DNA of 53,805 nt from an uncultured Acholeplasmatales bacterium (GCA_927433595.1 CAKMJY010000010.1:1-53805); one strand, 5' to 3'; positions 34,609 to 44,437 are shown, numbered from the stretch's first letter. A program made the numbers and translations. The notes: generated from the sequence alone by a model not told the origin.

Positions 34609-35532
34609 ATGATTGACGTAAAGAAAAAAGTCTTTTTAGAAGAGACTTATAACTTAAATTTACTAGATGACGTTATTTTTAAGGATGACAAACAAGTATC
34701 CTTTTTTATTGATGTGAATAAAAGACCATTTCACGCTCATATCATCAGTGGTAACCTAAATCTGATTTCGTTACCAAACCAGGATGTTTTTACAACAGAT
34801 GAACTACTAAGTTTTGTCGATGAAGACAACTTATTAGCTGAAGTGGAAGGTAAATACAACTTCATTGAAGGCATCCGAAAAAAATTCAATACATTTAAAA
34901 CTGAATTATACTTATTTATTCCAATCAAACGTGACACAACACCACTATGGCTTTATGTTAGCCTTAAGCGAGTCACCATCAATCACAATCACTTGGTATA
35001 TGGCCATGTCGTTAGAGTGTATGAAAATACGCCGGTTGAGATCATTCATTATCAAAAAACATACCAAGACCCATTAACCAAACTTTTTACCAGAGAAACT
35101 TTAAAAATGCATATGGAAAACTTGTCTTCCGCTAGTCGTGCGTACGTGATGTATCTAGATATCGATCGTTTTAAACGCATTAACGATAAATTCGGTCATC
35201 AAGCAGGCGATCAATTCTTAATTGATATTGCCAATCATTTTATTAGTAAGTGGGAATATAACGTCCTTTATTACCGACTAGGTGGGGATGAATTCTTCGT
35301 TTATTGTTACGATCATGACCGACATCAAGTAGAATCACGTGCCCAACAACTCATTTCTGAAATTGAACAGCTGAATGACATTTCAAAAGCTGTCAATGTG
35401 AGTGTATCTGTTGGCATTGTTGAAATCACACATGAAAACAAAGGCTATCACAACTTACTTAATCTAGGTGACCAAACGATGTATATTTCTAAGTCTCGTG
35501 GTCCAGGTAACTACACGTTCTATCAAAAATAA
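34609..35532 (+). CDS. diguanylate cyclase (GGDEF) with PAS-like N-terminal domain
   Basis: This 307-residue soluble protein has an N-terminal sensory domain of about 145 residues. It resembles a PAS fold by its beta-rich pattern and its linkage to DPLTKLFTRETL. A full GGDEF domain follows, with LDIDRFKRINDKFGHQAGDQ and the active-site RLGGDEFF. The residues needed to make c-di-GMP from two GTP are present. The inhibitory RxxD I-site upstream of GGDEF is absent. No membrane segment is seen. I prefer the ATG at 34609, with GGGAG five bases upstream, over the GTG used in the track. No EAL or PilZ partner is in the window. Confidence 0.9.
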   Translation: MIDVKKKVFLEETYNLNLLDDVIFKDDKQVSFFIDVNKRPFHAHIISGNLNLISLPNQDVFTTDELLSFVDEDNLLAEVEGKYNFIEGIRKKFNTFKTELYLFIPIKRDTTPLWLYVSLKRVTINHNHLVYGHVVRVYENTPVEIIHYQKTYQDPLTKLFTRETLKMHMENLSSASRAYVMYLDIDRFKRINDKFGHQAGDQFLIDIANHFISKWEYNVLYYRLGGDEFFVYCYDHDRHQVESRAQQLISEIEQLNDISKAVNVSVSVGIVEITHENKGYHNLLNLGDQTMYISKSRGPGNYTFYQK

Positions 35533-35570
35533 AACGGCAACCATCAGTTTTAGACTGATTATGCCGTTTT
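35531..35570. terminator. bidirectional terminator between GGDEF gene and plsC
   Basis: AAAACGGCA pairs with TGCCGTTTT, and inside it ATCAG pairs with CTGAT. T-rich sequence follows on the plus strand (TTTTTCTTATTTTTT) and an AAAA/TTTT block on the minus. It separates convergent genes. Confidence 0.8.
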
Positions 35571-35572
35571 TC

Positions 35573-36376
35573 TTATTTTTTAGAACCGTTTTTGATAGTC
35601 TCATTGACCATTTTCATAACCATTTCACCTAGTTCAGCGGTTGAAATTTGTTCGTATTGTTCTTTATAAATCGGATCATGAATGATGACTTTAATCTTTG
35701 TTCTTCGCCATGGTGCGCGGTATTTGACGTCAGTGGTTCCAATCATTGTAATTGCAACGATTGGTGCTTCTGCTTTTGTCGCAAGTTTATATGCGCCCGC
35801 TTTGATGGCAACCATTTGCTCATCTTCACGATCTTTAATGCCACCTTCAGGGAAAATGGCCATGATCATTCCTTGTTTGATTTGTTCAATGCCTTTTAGG
35901 ATTGATTTTGCTGCTTCACGGTTATTTTCTCTATCGATTTGTATACAACCAAACATTGGCATCCAATTTCTGATGATTGGTAGCTTATAAATGCCTTTTT
36001 TCGCAGCCATGCCAGCAGGTCTATTGATGACTTGATACAAAATGAATGGGTCAGCATACGATTTATGATTGGCATAAATGACATAACCACCTGTTTTTGG
36101 CAGTTTTTCTTTACCTACCACTTTTAAATCGAGTCTCAAAAAGAATATAGATATGAATTTAGCAATACTTCTGATGAAGTAATGTTTGAATTTATTGTCG
36201 ACTTTCGTGTATTTGCCATATGGTAGCATACCAGTCAGTACCAATACCATGGATAGCCACGCGGCAATATACCCAATAATAATCCAAAGTGGTAAATACC
36301 ACAAGGATAAATTGGTATAGCCAGATAACAATCCGGTTACGAGTGCCCATACAACGACGAATATGATTGAAATCAA
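35573..36376 (-). CDS. plsC: 1-acyl-sn-glycerol-3-phosphate acyltransferase
   Basis: This 267-residue membrane enzyme adds the second acyl chain to lysophosphatidate in phospholipid synthesis. Two or three hydrophobic N-terminal segments are followed by the acyltransferase domain with the HX4D catalytic motif in YANHKSYADP (His104, Asp109). The glycerol-phosphate-binding region is IFPEGGIKDRED. The start overlaps the folA stop by 4 bases (ATGA). It is the last gene of the pepV-thyA-folA-plsC operon and ends just before the shared terminator. Confidence 0.93.
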   Translation of the reverse strand: MISIIFVVVWALVTGLLSGYTNLSLWYLPLWIIIGYIAAWLSMVLVLTGMLPYGKYTKVDNKFKHYFIRSIAKFISIFFLRLDLKVVGKEKLPKTGGYVIYANHKSYADPFILYQVINRPAGMAAKKGIYKLPIIRNWMPMFGCIQIDRENNREAAKSILKGIEQIKQGMIMAIFPEGGIKDREDEQMVAIKAGAYKLATKAEAPIVAITMIGTTDVKYRAPWRRTKIKVIIHDPIYKEQYEQISTAELGEMVMKMVNETIKNGSKK

Positions 36377-36846
36377 GGTTTCACCTTCTCATATATACTA
36401 AAATTTAGAACATCATCTTTATCTTCACTGATTAACTTAAATCGAGTTAGATCAAACTTTGGAAAGAATACATCACCATCATGGTCTTTATCAATCCACG
36501 TGATGTAGAGTTTATCTGCATATGGTAATGATAACTTATAAATGGTTCTGCCACCAATTACAAATATATCTTTTTCGGTTTCTTTTAAGAACGTATCGAT
36601 ATCTGTTATCTTGGTTGCGCCTTCAAATGTTCTATCTGTGATTGAAGCCACATAAATCTCTTTAAATGGTAATGGTTTTGTTTTATAGTATGATTTTAGA
36701 GAATCATACGTCATATCACCCATTAAAACCGCTTGATTAGCGGTTTTTTCTTTAAAATACATCAAGTCTTTTTTATAATGCCAAGGTAAAATATTGCCTT
36801 TACCGATTAACCAATTTCGGTCCATTGCCCATATTAAATTAATCAT
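36373..36846 (-). CDS. folA: dihydrofolate reductase
   Basis: This 157-residue enzyme reduces dihydrofolate to tetrahydrofolate with NADPH. Typical segments are [20 protein letters not shown] at the N-terminus, a MGDMTYDSL segment and [24 protein letters not shown]. It is coupled to thyA by a 4-base overlap. That pairing makes functional sense because thymidylate synthase generates dihydrofolate. Confidence 0.95.
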   Translation of the reverse strand: MINLIWAMDRNWLIGKGNILPWHYKKDLMYFKEKTANQAVLMGDMTYDSLKSYYKTKPLPFKEIYVASITDRTFEGATKITDIDTFLKETEKDIFVIGGRTIYKLSLPYADKLYITWIDKDHDGDVFFPKFDLTRFKLISEDKDDVLNFSIYEKVKP

Positions 36847-37709
36847 ACGGCAACAGCCCCTTTTATTGGTGGGTACGGGTCATAGTTATCTAACACAAAG
36901 TCTTCGTATTTAAATGACTCAATGTCTTTAACATCAGGATTGATACGCATGGATGGCAATGGACGAGGTGTTCTCGTCAACTGTAACTCGATTTGTTCGA
37001 AATGATTCGAATAAATATGCGCGTCGCCAATGGTATGTACAAAGGTACCTGGTTTTAGATTTGTCACTTGTGCTACCATCATTAAAAACAAACTATAAGA
37101 TGCAATATTAAATGGAATGCCTAAGAAAATATCCCCACTGCGTTGATATAGTTGTAAAGATAATTCGCCATTCGCAACATAAAACTGCATGAATGTATGA
37201 CATGGCGGCAATGCCATTTCAGATAGTTCTTTAGGATTCCAAGCAGATAAAATGATGCGTCTGGAGTTTGGTTGGTTCTTAATTTGTTGGATCACTTCTT
37301 TGAGTTGATCAACCCCAGCAAAATTACGCCACTGTGCACCATATACTGGACCTAAATTGCCATGTACGCTCGCAAAAGACGCATCTGCCTTGATTTTCGC
37401 AACAAACTCATCCATGGTTTCGCCTTGGTAATCTTGATGCTTTTTAAACGCTTCATATGGCCATTCATTCCAAATTTTAACATCGTGGTCTACCAAATAC
37501 TTGATATTGGTATCACCAGAAATGAACCATAAAAGCTCATGGATAATGGCTTTTAAATATACTTTTTTGGTCGTTAAAAGGGGGAAACCCTCTTTTAGGT
37601 CAAACCGCATTTGATACCCAAATACACTCTTTGTCCCGGTTTTTGTTCGATCCATTTTCTCTGTGCCATATGCCATGACATGGCGACATAAATCGTGGTA
37701 TTGTTTCAT
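36843..37709 (-). CDS. thyA: thymidylate synthase
   Basis: This 288-residue enzyme methylates dUMP to dTMP with methylene-tetrahydrofolate. The catalytic Cys lies in [12 protein letters not shown], preceded by [10 protein letters not shown]. The C-terminal [10 protein letters not shown] closes the active site. Length is slightly above the E. coli enzyme (264). It overlaps folA by 4 bases and abuts pepV with a 1-base overlap, so all are co-transcribed. Confidence 0.96.
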   Translation of the reverse strand: MKQYHDLCRHVMAYGTEKMDRTKTGTKSVFGYQMRFDLKEGFPLLTTKKVYLKAIIHELLWFISGDTNIKYLVDHDVKIWNEWPYEAFKKHQDYQGETMDEFVAKIKADASFASVHGNLGPVYGAQWRNFAGVDQLKEVIQQIKNQPNSRRIILSAWNPKELSEMALPPCHTFMQFYVANGELSLQLYQRSGDIFLGIPFNIASYSLFLMMVAQVTNLKPGTFVHTIGDAHIYSNHFEQIELQLTRTPRPLPSMRINPDVKDIESFKYEDFVLDNYDPYPPIKGAVAV

Positions 37710-39085
37710 TACTTCGCTAATTCGAGTAGGGCATCTGCATAGATGGCAATACTCATAAAGAAGTCATCTAGGATAATATACTCATCTTTTTGATGAATAT
37801 AAGTTGGTTTACCAGGGAAATGAGGACCAAATGCAACTGAATTTTTCATGGCTCTTGCGAATGTTCCACCGCCAGTTGTCTGAGGTTGAGCATCGATGTC
37901 GCCTGAATATTTAATATATGCTTTCATGAGTTTTTGAACCATTTCTGATTTTGGATCAACATACAGTAATTTTTGATGTTTACCAAGTTCAACTTGTAAC
38001 CCCAATGATTCAAATGCCATGGCAATTTTCTTAATAAATAAATCCGCATCTACACCATTTGGATAACGAGGGTTTAATACAATCTCAAATTGGTTTTGTT
38101 CTAATTTAAAGACACCCGCATTGATTGTGACGCCGCCCATTTCTTCATCATAGTGGTCAACACCGATTTTTTCACCTTTTGGATCGTCTAATAAATACGC
38201 ATTGACTGCATCAATAAACGCATTCGTTAAACCGGATTCATTGAAGAATTGTATTAATAAATAGGCCGCGTTAACGCCTTCTTCAGGCGTAGAGCCGTGC
38301 GCACTCTTACCATCGATTTCAAGGGTTAATAAATCCCCATTGACCGTAGCGGAACCAACATAATGATGGCTTGATAAATACGCTTCAAACTTAGGTTTTA
38401 AGGATAAATCATTTAATACCGCTTGGGCATGATCTGGTACCATATTATCTCTTAAGCCTGAATCAAAACTTAAAAGTGCATTCGGTAAAGTCTTACCTTT
38501 AACGGTTACTTTTAGAATACCTTTTTCGCCGTATGTGAGTGGGAATTCTGAGTCAGGAATAAAACCTGCCACTGGTTGTTCAGGGTAATGTTTGAAATAA
38601 TATTGTACACAACGCCATTGTGTTTCTTCATCTGTACCGATGACTAATTTAATGCGTTTTGATAATGGTACATTTAAATCCTTTAATATCTTCATTGCAT
38701 AATAGGCAGCTAATGTTGGACCTTTGTCGTCTTCAGTGCCTCTACCATACATATTACCATTAGCAATAACGGCGCCATAAGGCGGATAAGTCCAACCTGA
38801 ACCAGCAGGTACGACGTCTAAGTGACCGACCATACCAACATATTCATCTTGGTTACCGTATTCGATATGTCCTGCATAATGATCCGCATTAAGCGTTTGG
38901 AAGCCATCTCTTTTACCTAAATTTAACATGTAGGTTAAGGCATCATCGATACCTTGGCCAAATGGTGCATTCGTACGCTTTGGGTCAAATGTTGTTAATT
39001 CTGAATTAATTTGAATTAGACCAGTTAAGTCCTTCAAAATTGCTTCTTTTCTTTGTTCAACTTCTTTTACAAAATCAATTTTCAT
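37709..39085 (-). CDS. pepV: dipeptidase PepV (M20 family)
   Basis: This 458-residue metallopeptidase of the M20/PepV group cleaves dipeptides in the cytoplasm. Metal-site segments are [25 protein letters not shown] and [10 protein letters not shown]. The dimerisation-like lid and the late [13 protein letters not shown] segment are also present. AAGGAGTTGATAAT precedes the ATG. It heads the pepV-thyA-folA-plsC operon and has a good promoter directly upstream. Confidence 0.94.
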   Translation of the reverse strand: MKIDFVKEVEQRKEAILKDLTGLIQINSELTTFDPKRTNAPFGQGIDDALTYMLNLGKRDGFQTLNADHYAGHIEYGNQDEYVGMVGHLDVVPAGSGWTYPPYGAVIANGNMYGRGTEDDKGPTLAAYYAMKILKDLNVPLSKRIKLVIGTDEETQWRCVQYYFKHYPEQPVAGFIPDSEFPLTYGEKGILKVTVKGKTLPNALLSFDSGLRDNMVPDHAQAVLNDLSLKPKFEAYLSSHHYVGSATVNGDLLTLEIDGKSAHGSTPEEGVNAAYLLIQFFNESGLTNAFIDAVNAYLLDDPKGEKIGVDHYDEEMGGVTINAGVFKLEQNQFEIVLNPRYPNGVDADLFIKKIAMAFESLGLQVELGKHQKLLYVDPKSEMVQKLMKAYIKYSGDIDAQPQTTGGGTFARAMKNSVAFGPHFPGKPTYIHQKDEYIILDDFFMSIAIYADALLELAK

Positions 39086-39104
39086 ATTATCAACTCCTTT
39101 TTTT

Positions 39105-39133
39105 ATTATATCAATTTATCCTAGATATAACAA
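39105..39133 (-). promoter_or_regulatory. promoter of the pepV-thyA-folA-plsC operon
   Basis: On the minus strand TTGTTA and TATAAT are spaced by exactly 17 bases, with TG at the extended -10 position. It lies 20 bases before the pepV start codon. Confidence 0.7.
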
Positions 39134-39171
39134 TGATAAAGACAATTCAAAAAAGATAAATATAACCAAAA

Positions 39172-39195
39172 GAAAAAGACGCTTACGCATCTTCT
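39172..39195 (-). terminator. weak terminator overlapping the ssb stop
   Basis: On the minus strand AAGATG and CGTCTT pair (one G-U) around CGTAAG, followed by TTTTCTTTT. It overlaps the ssb stop codon and separates ssb from pepV. Confidence 0.5.
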
Positions 39196-39539
39196 TCCGG
39201 ACATGATGGAGCATTTTTAAAGGTACTTGAAAGATGTATAACTCTTTCCCCAACAAGTTCTATAACAGAAATTGTTTTATTGCTTGCGAGTTCGACTCGT
39301 TTGGTTTGTAATCTGCCGCGGATTGCAACCATTGAGCCTTTTTTGCAATAGTTCTCGATAATCTCAGCCGAACCTTGCCATAAACTACATGACACGAAAT
39401 CTGTCTCGTATAATCCGTCCATGTTTTTAAAAGCACGTTGTACAGCTATTTGAATATCTGAAACCTTTTTGCCATCCTCAGTTGTTTTCACAAAGGGATC
39501 GTGTGTTAATCTGCCAATCAGGGTAACTTGGTTTAGCAT
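39183..39539 (-). CDS. ssb: single-stranded DNA-binding protein, short SsbB-like paralogue
   Basis: This 118-residue OB-fold protein has the usual SSB start MLNQVTLIGRLTHDPFVK, DFVSCSLWQGSAEIIENYCKKGSMVAIRGRL and a short end. Typical SSBs of about 160 residues end in an acidic tip such as DDDLPF that recruits repair proteins. This one ends CPEEDA without that tip or a long Gly/Gln linker, resembling Bacillus SsbB, which is used in competence. A housekeeping SSB is therefore expected elsewhere. GGAGGTAAGCC precedes the ATG. It is a single-gene unit. Confidence 0.9.
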   Translation of the reverse strand: MLNQVTLIGRLTHDPFVKTTEDGKKVSDIQIAVQRAFKNMDGLYETDFVSCSLWQGSAEIIENYCKKGSMVAIRGRLQTKRVELASNKTISVIELVGERVIHLSSTFKNAPSCPEEDA

Positions 39540-39636
39540 GGCTTACCTCCTTAATGACATTATATAGGAAGTTTCAACATAATAAAAATCGCCAAAACAG
39601 CATAGTCAGGCGTCCAAATTCATGGTTTATATAAAA

Positions 39637-39668
39637 AAAACAGATGATATGGCTACATCACCTGTTTT
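39637..39668 (-). terminator. terminator of the deoC-deoD-ymfF-ymfH operon
   Basis: AAAACAGRTGAT and ATCAYCTGTTTT form a 12-bp stem with one G-U pair on the minus-strand transcript, followed by eight T residues. It lies 25 bases after the M16 peptidase stop. Confidence 0.8.
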
Positions 39669-39693
39669 ACCAATTAAATGGTTGAATTTTTTA

Positions 39694-40992
39694 TCAAACT
39701 TGTTGATTTTGGACTTTCGACGGTAAAATGAATAAAGTTGAAATTCGCTTTTGATTAAAGTCTTTTGTCAATTTTTTAATATCATCTAATGTGATTGAAT
39801 CAATTAAATCTGGAATATCGAACATTGAGATGCCAAATGATTGATACTTCGTAAAACTCATCGAAATCGATTCTAAGCTATTTAAGCTCATGACGAATTG
39901 TCCAAACATACCACGTTTGATACGTTCGAAGCCTGTTTCATCTAACTTCTTACGTTTGAGTGATAATAACATTTGTTTTAGCTTTGCGCTTAACACATCT
40001 GGTGTATTGGTATCAGATGTCATGACGATGGATAACATGCCATTTTCTTGGATTGTTGAATATTCAAATGAGTCATTGATTAACCCATTCTTTAATAGGT
40101 CATTATAATATGTCCCTGAATTTGAGAAATACATATCCAGTAAAATCGATAGTGCAAAATCTTGTTTCAGTGCTTTTTGACCATCTTCTGGTGTCAGTTT
40201 CATCGCAATACCTAATTTAGGCATTACAACTGACATCTCGATTTCTTTATGAATGACGTTGATTTTCTTAGGTTCTTTTGGCATAATACGCTTAATTTCT
40301 GATTGCTTTTCGTATCCTTTTTTACCTTGATTTTCTTTGATGACATGGATCATTTCTTCTACATCAAAATTGCCAACCAATACCAATTCCATATTGGATG
40401 GATGATAGAATGCGTCGTATGCTTGATATAATTTTTTAGCAGTTATTTTCTTAATGGAGGCTACCGTCCCACCAATTTCAGTTTGTACTGGGTGTTTGAT
40501 ATAAAGATTTTGAAGTAACCCATAAAATAAACGTTGCGATGGATAATCTTGATACATTCTTAATTCTTCATCGATGATGCCTTGTTCCTTTTTAACACTG
40601 GAAGTTGTAAAGTATGGTGTTTGTACAAAATCCAACAAGTAACTTAACGCTTCTTTGGTATTATTGGTACCTGAGAATAAATAACTTGTGCGATCAAATG
40701 ATGTATAAGCATTTGCATTTACACCAAACTTAGACAAGTTTTCAAATGCATCTGTTTTATCTGGCATTGAAAACATCTTATGTTCTAAGAAGTGTGCAAT
40801 ACCAGCAGGTTGATTGACTTTTTTACCCGTTTTTGGATCATAAAAGCTTTGATCAAATGAGCCATAGCGTGTGGTAAAGGTTGCGAATACCTTATGATAA
40901 TCTTGTTTCGGAATCAAATAGACATTTAAGCCATTATCTAGCGTTTCATGATAAATGGTTTCATTTAATTTTTCGTAGACTAATTTTTCCAT
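39694..40992 (-). CDS. M16 zinc peptidase, YmfH type (catalytic subunit)
   Basis: This insulinase-like M16 protein of about 432 residues has the inverted zinc motif in AGIAHFLEHKMFS (HFLEH). The distal Glu is expected further on, and the two-lobe M16 fold is complete. It pairs with the metal-less YmfF-like protein encoded directly upstream. The two probably form a closed-chamber heterodimer that degrades peptides in the cytoplasm. The track's start MWSDNM lies inside the upstream gene. I choose ATG at 40992, with GGAG seven bases upstream, so the stop of ymfF sits just before it. Confidence 0.88.
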   Translation of the reverse strand: MEKLVYEKLNETIYHETLDNGLNVYLIPKQDYHKVFATFTTRYGSFDQSFYDPKTGKKVNQPAGIAHFLEHKMFSMPDKTDAFENLSKFGVNANAYTSFDRTSYLFSGTNNTKEALSYLLDFVQTPYFTTSSVKKEQGIIDEELRMYQDYPSQRLFYGLLQNLYIKHPVQTEIGGTVASIKKITAKKLYQAYDAFYHPSNMELVLVGNFDVEEMIHVIKENQGKKGYEKQSEIKRIMPKEPKKINVIHKEIEMSVVMPKLGIAMKLTPEDGQKALKQDFALSILLDMYFSNSGTYYNDLLKNGLINDSFEYSTIQENGMLSIVMTSDTNTPDVLSAKLKQMLLSLKRKKLDETGFERIKRGMFGQFVMSLNSLESISMSFTKYQSFGISMFDIPDLIDSITLDDIKKLTKDFNQKRISTLFILPSKVQNQQV

Positions 40993-40993
40993 A

Positions 40994-42202
40994 TTATCGC
41001 TCCACATCCAATAAATACACAGTATCTTTTACCAGAAGTTTGCCAACTTCAAGGAGTTGTTCTGGCGTGACTGCGTTGATTTTCGCAATACGTTCTTCTA
41101 ACGTTGCTTTCTTATTTAACAAGGCTTGAATGTATAATACATTTTGTCTCGCGCCTTGAGAGTCTTCCGATTCTTTTAAATCATTGATTAAAGCCTGTTT
41201 TGACAGATTTAGCTCTTTCTCACTGATTTTTATGGTCATCATTTTGTTTACCTCATCATCAATGACTTTTATTGCTAAATCAAGCCTTTTGGCATCAACA
41301 CCTGAATATAAGAACATTAAGCCCTTATAAGCATCGTAAACACTTGAAATGTAGTAACATAGACTATGTTTTTCTCTCACGTTCAAGAATAATCTAGAAT
41401 GGACATACCCACCTAGCGCAGCGTTAAATAAAACAGCCGCTGTGTGCAAGCTATCGCCTTGTCTAACTGGTAGTCTATAGCCGATGTTTAATTTCGTTTG
41501 ACTGATTTTATCTTGTTCAATGATTTCTGTGACAGATTCAACCGATTTGGTTTCGTAATCTAGGAAATCTGTTTGATTGAATGAAGCATTTGGAAAATAG
41601 GTTTCAGCTAGTTTGACGTGTGCCTCATTGACATCACCAGATAAAATGATTTGGAGTTCATCGTTTTTCAAAAATGATTGATAGGATTTTTTAAATTGTG
41701 CCAATGTCAAAGCTTCAATTTGTTCTTTTGTTCCAGCGACTCTGGCACCATATAGTTCATCTTTAGACATTTCATCGAATAAACGTGTTAAAGCATAACG
41801 TGTTTTATCATTTTCTTTGGAAATGACTTCTTCTAATAATAGTCTTTTTTCAACTTCAAAATCCTTTTGTGAGAACTGGTTGTGTCCATAGACATATTCA
41901 CGCATGAACTTTAACCCTTCTTCAAATAAGGCTTCATCGACTAACACTGGATTAACCAATTTTAGTTGTAGATGAATGACAGACAAACGCCCAATCTTGT
42001 TGGTATTCGAGGTTAGACTGGCACTATACATTTCTTCTAATTTTTCATTAAATACTTTTCTATTTTTGTATAAATTGGTTTTCGCACGTAATACACTTGG
42101 CAATAATGTTCGAAAGGCAAAGGTTTCTCTCGAAGCCTCTGCCTTAAACTTTAATGTGATTAAAACGGTTTTAAACTTTTTAGTTTGGTCAACTAAAATC
42201 AT
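40994..42202 (-). CDS. M16 peptidase-like protein, YmfF type (no zinc motif)
   Basis: This 402-residue M16-family protein lacks the HXXEH zinc motif in the N-terminal domain (AEASRETFAFRTLLPSVLRA stands where it would be). It is the presumed non-catalytic partner of the following YmfH-type peptidase. SLCYYISSVYDAYKGLMFLYSG is a typical M16 C-lobe segment. Its start overlaps the deoD stop by one base (TAATG), so translation is coupled. The substrate is not known. Confidence 0.87.
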   Translation of the reverse strand: MILVDQTKKFKTVLITLKFKAEASRETFAFRTLLPSVLRAKTNLYKNRKVFNEKLEEMYSASLTSNTNKIGRLSVIHLQLKLVNPVLVDEALFEEGLKFMREYVYGHNQFSQKDFEVEKRLLLEEVISKENDKTRYALTRLFDEMSKDELYGARVAGTKEQIEALTLAQFKKSYQSFLKNDELQIILSGDVNEAHVKLAETYFPNASFNQTDFLDYETKSVESVTEIIEQDKISQTKLNIGYRLPVRQGDSLHTAAVLFNAALGGYVHSRLFLNVREKHSLCYYISSVYDAYKGLMFLYSGVDAKRLDLAIKVIDDEVNKMMTIKISEKELNLSKQALINDLKESEDSQGARQNVLYIQALLNKKATLEERIAKINAVTPEQLLEVGKLLVKDTVYLLDVER

Positions 42203-42924
42203 TATTTAGATTTTCTCGCTACTTCTAGCGCAACTTCCATCATGCGTGTGAAAGATTGTTGTCTTTCTTCAGCAGTGGTTGCTTCGTGTGTAACCAATGA
42301 ATCTGAAACCGTTAATAGGCATGTTGCCTTTTTACCAAGTGCTTTGGCGTTTGCGAATAACGCGAAAGACTCCATTTCTACTGCCATACAACCTTGTTTG
42401 TTAAAACGTTCTTCATGGACAGAACCTTTTAGGTTATAAAAAACGTCTGAAGAGTGAATTCTACCAACATGTAATGGAATATTTAACTTTTCAGCAGCTT
42501 TTTTTGCTTTTGTATTTAATCTTCTGTCCGCTTTTAAGATTTTTGAACTGGTTAAACCCATGGTTTTTGCATAACTGGATTCACTATAAGCGTCATCGAC
42601 TAAGATGACATCATATAGATTTAAATCTTTGGTATATGCACCACATGAACCGACTCTAATGATGTTTTCAACACCATAGAATTGGAATAATTCGTATGAG
42701 TAAATACCAATTGAAGGCATCCCCATACCTGAACCCATGACTGTGACTGGTACACCTTTATATTTACCAGTGTAGCCAAACATATTTCTAACTTCGTTGA
42801 TCACAACGATATCTGTCAAAAATGTTTCTGCAATCATTTTCGCTCTGAGTGGATCCCCAGGCATTAAGACTGTTTTTGCGATTAAACTCTTATCTTTTAG
42901 ACTAATATGAGGTGTTGGAATCAT
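42202..42924 (-). CDS. deoD: purine-nucleoside phosphorylase DeoD
   Basis: This 240-residue hexameric-type purine-nucleoside phosphorylase cleaves purine (deoxy)nucleosides with phosphate. Motifs are [11 protein letters not shown] at the phosphate site, [16 protein letters not shown], and [19 protein letters not shown] near the purine site. The C-terminal LTVSDSL carries the catalytic Asp. It overlaps deoC by 23 bases and ymfF by one base. With deoC and pdp it routes nucleosides to base plus (deoxy)ribose phosphate. Confidence 0.96.
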   Translation of the reverse strand: MIPTPHISLKDKSLIAKTVLMPGDPLRAKMIAETFLTDIVVINEVRNMFGYTGKYKGVPVTVMGSGMGMPSIGIYSYELFQFYGVENIIRVGSCGAYTKDLNLYDVILVDDAYSESSYAKTMGLTSSKILKADRRLNTKAKKAAEKLNIPLHVGRIHSSDVFYNLKGSVHEERFNKQGCMAVEMESFALFANAKALGKKATCLLTVSDSLVTHEATTAEERQQSFTRMMEVALEVARKSK

Positions 42925-43579
42925 TGCTTGAATCTCCTTTATTTTCCATTATTTTAATACCAGATGATGCGCCAATGCGTGTTGCACCTGCGTTAATCAT
43001 GGTCATTGCATCTTCGTAACTTCTGACGCCACCTGAGGCTTTAACGCCAAAGTTTGGCCCGACAGTTTGACGCATTAATTGAATGTGTTCTTTTGTTGCA
43101 CCGCCTGTAGAAAACCCAGTTGAGGTTTTCACAAAATGTGCACCAGCTTTTACCGTTAATTCGCATGCCTTGACAATTTCTTTATCCGTTAATAGACATG
43201 TTTCTAAAATGACTTTTACAGTTTTGCCTGCTGCAGCTTGGACAACTGACTTAATATCGTTTAATACGTGATCATATTGTTGGTCTTTCAAGTTACCAAC
43301 TGAAATGACCATGTCGATTTCATCTGCACCATCTAAAATGGCTTGTTTGGTTTCAAATGCTTTTACGCTTGTTTCATGTGCGCCACTTGGAAAGCCAACG
43401 ACTGTACAGACAAGCACATTTGATGACGCGAGTGATGCTTTCGCAAGCTTCACATAATTTGGATTGACACAAACACTCATGAAATCATATGTTTTCGCTT
43501 CTTCGCAAAGTTTTACAATTTCAGATGCTCTAACACTTGGTCCTAACTTCGTGTGGTCAATGTATTTATTTAATAACAT
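42902..43579 (-). CDS. deoC: deoxyribose-phosphate aldolase
   Basis: This 225-residue class I aldolase splits 2-deoxyribose 5-phosphate into acetaldehyde and glyceraldehyde 3-phosphate. The DHTKLGP start, the Asp in EIDMVISVG, the Schiff-base Lys in FVKTSTGF, and the later Lys in [14 protein letters not shown] are all present. GGGGGATAATAT precedes the ATG. Length is typical. It leads into deoD with a 23-base overlap. Confidence 0.96.
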   Translation of the reverse strand: MLLNKYIDHTKLGPSVRASEIVKLCEEAKTYDFMSVCVNPNYVKLAKASLASSNVLVCTVVGFPSGAHETSVKAFETKQAILDGADEIDMVISVGNLKDQQYDHVLNDIKSVVQAAAGKTVKVILETCLLTDKEIVKACELTVKAGAHFVKTSTGFSTGGATKEHIQLMRQTVGPNFGVKASGGVRSYEDAMTMINAGATRIGASSGIKIMENKGDSSNDSNTSY

Positions 43580-43590
43580 ATATTATCCCC

Positions 43591-43806
43591 CTATGCTTTT
43601 TTTCTTAAAAAATAAATGTGTACTAAGACTAAACCTGTATTAAGCAGGGTTACTGATATTGAGTTAATTAAAATACCATAACCAATAAATAACGTTGCCC
43701 CAACGATATTAATTAAGCGAATTTTACGTTCGCCTTTCATCAAAAATGAAACTAAAACCAAAGCACCTGCTAATATGCCGATTGTTTCTGTAATTGCTGG
43801 ATCCAT
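43591..43806 (-). CDS. small membrane protein, YgjV-like
   Basis: This 71-residue protein has about three hydrophobic segments: IGILAGALVLVSFLM, INIVGATLFIGYGILI and VTLLNTGLVLVHIYFL. The pattern G..A..L...SF..K..R.IR.IN..GA..F..YG.L is that of YgjV-type proteins or half-length PQ-loop-like proteins. Function is unknown. GGAGGTATCGA precedes its ATG. It starts the transcript that continues into deoC 11 bases later. Confidence 0.75.
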   Translation of the reverse strand: MDPAITETIGILAGALVLVSFLMKGERKIRLINIVGATLFIGYGILINSISVTLLNTGLVLVHIYFLRKKA

Positions 43807-43830
43807 TCGATACCTCCTTTTCGTTATAAA

Positions 43831-43848
43831 AAGGGTCAGTTGACCCTT
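43831..43848 (-). terminator. terminator after the split hypothetical gene
   Basis: AAGGGTC and GACCCTT form a 7-bp stem with loop AGTT; on the minus strand TTTTTATAA follows. It overlaps the stop codon of the 196-residue ORF. Confidence 0.7.
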
Positions 43849-44437
43849 AAATGTCCATCACTTGATCTATTTCAATGTGAACCAAAGATTGATTAATTGG
43901 CGTGAATTTTGATTTTTTCAATATTTTCATCACTTTTTTCAATGCTTTATGTTCAATGACTTTTGTGTTCTGTAAAAAACCAGGTACACTTACCGTCATT
44001 TTTTCGATTTTCGCCATCACTTCATCATATGGCAAAATCTTATTTTCTAAACCGACTCTGTAATAAATATAGTCGATATGAGGTGGGAATAATGTGAGTG
44101 TATTTTCTCGCCATTCCACCGTAAAATGTACTTTATCTTGGTCATCTACGACGACAAAGTAGTTAGGTACATAAACATCTAACTCTTTATAGTACCTGTG
44201 TAAATCATATTGTTCATCTACATACTTCAAACAATCGTTCAATTTATGGTCTGGGTAATAATAATAGTTGGTTAACTGATACCCATACTTTTCACGGTAT
44301 TTTTTACGGTCGATATCAAATACTTTCTCAACCACTTCCATTTTGAACTTTAATACGTCCTCAAATAGGTTATGATAAACAGCGAAATTGAATTCCTTAC
44401 AAAGTTTATCGACGATATCAAACACTTTTTTTCGCAC
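43847..44437 (-). CDS. hypothetical protein, probable C-terminal part of a split gene
   Basis: This 196-residue soluble protein was not recognised. It is rich in Tyr and charged residues (YHNLFEDVLKFKMEVVEKVF, YYRVGLENKILPYDEVMAKIEKM). Its only start is a GTG without a convincing Shine-Dalgarno, inside the end of the 98-residue ORF. The two ORFs overlap by 20 bases across a run of seven A. If the run were six A, they would form one protein of about 290 residues reading SAKKVFDIVDKL. I regard it as the second half of one gene, interrupted by a real frameshift, programmed slippage or a sequencing error. Confidence 0.7.
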   Translation of the reverse strand: MRKKVFDIVDKLCKEFNFAVYHNLFEDVLKFKMEVVEKVFDIDRKKYREKYGYQLTNYYYYPDHKLNDCLKYVDEQYDLHRYYKELDVYVPNYFVVVDDQDKVHFTVEWRENTLTLFPPHIDYIYYRVGLENKILPYDEVMAKIEKMTVSVPGFLQNTKVIEHKALKKVMKILKKSKFTPINQSLVHIEIDQVMDI

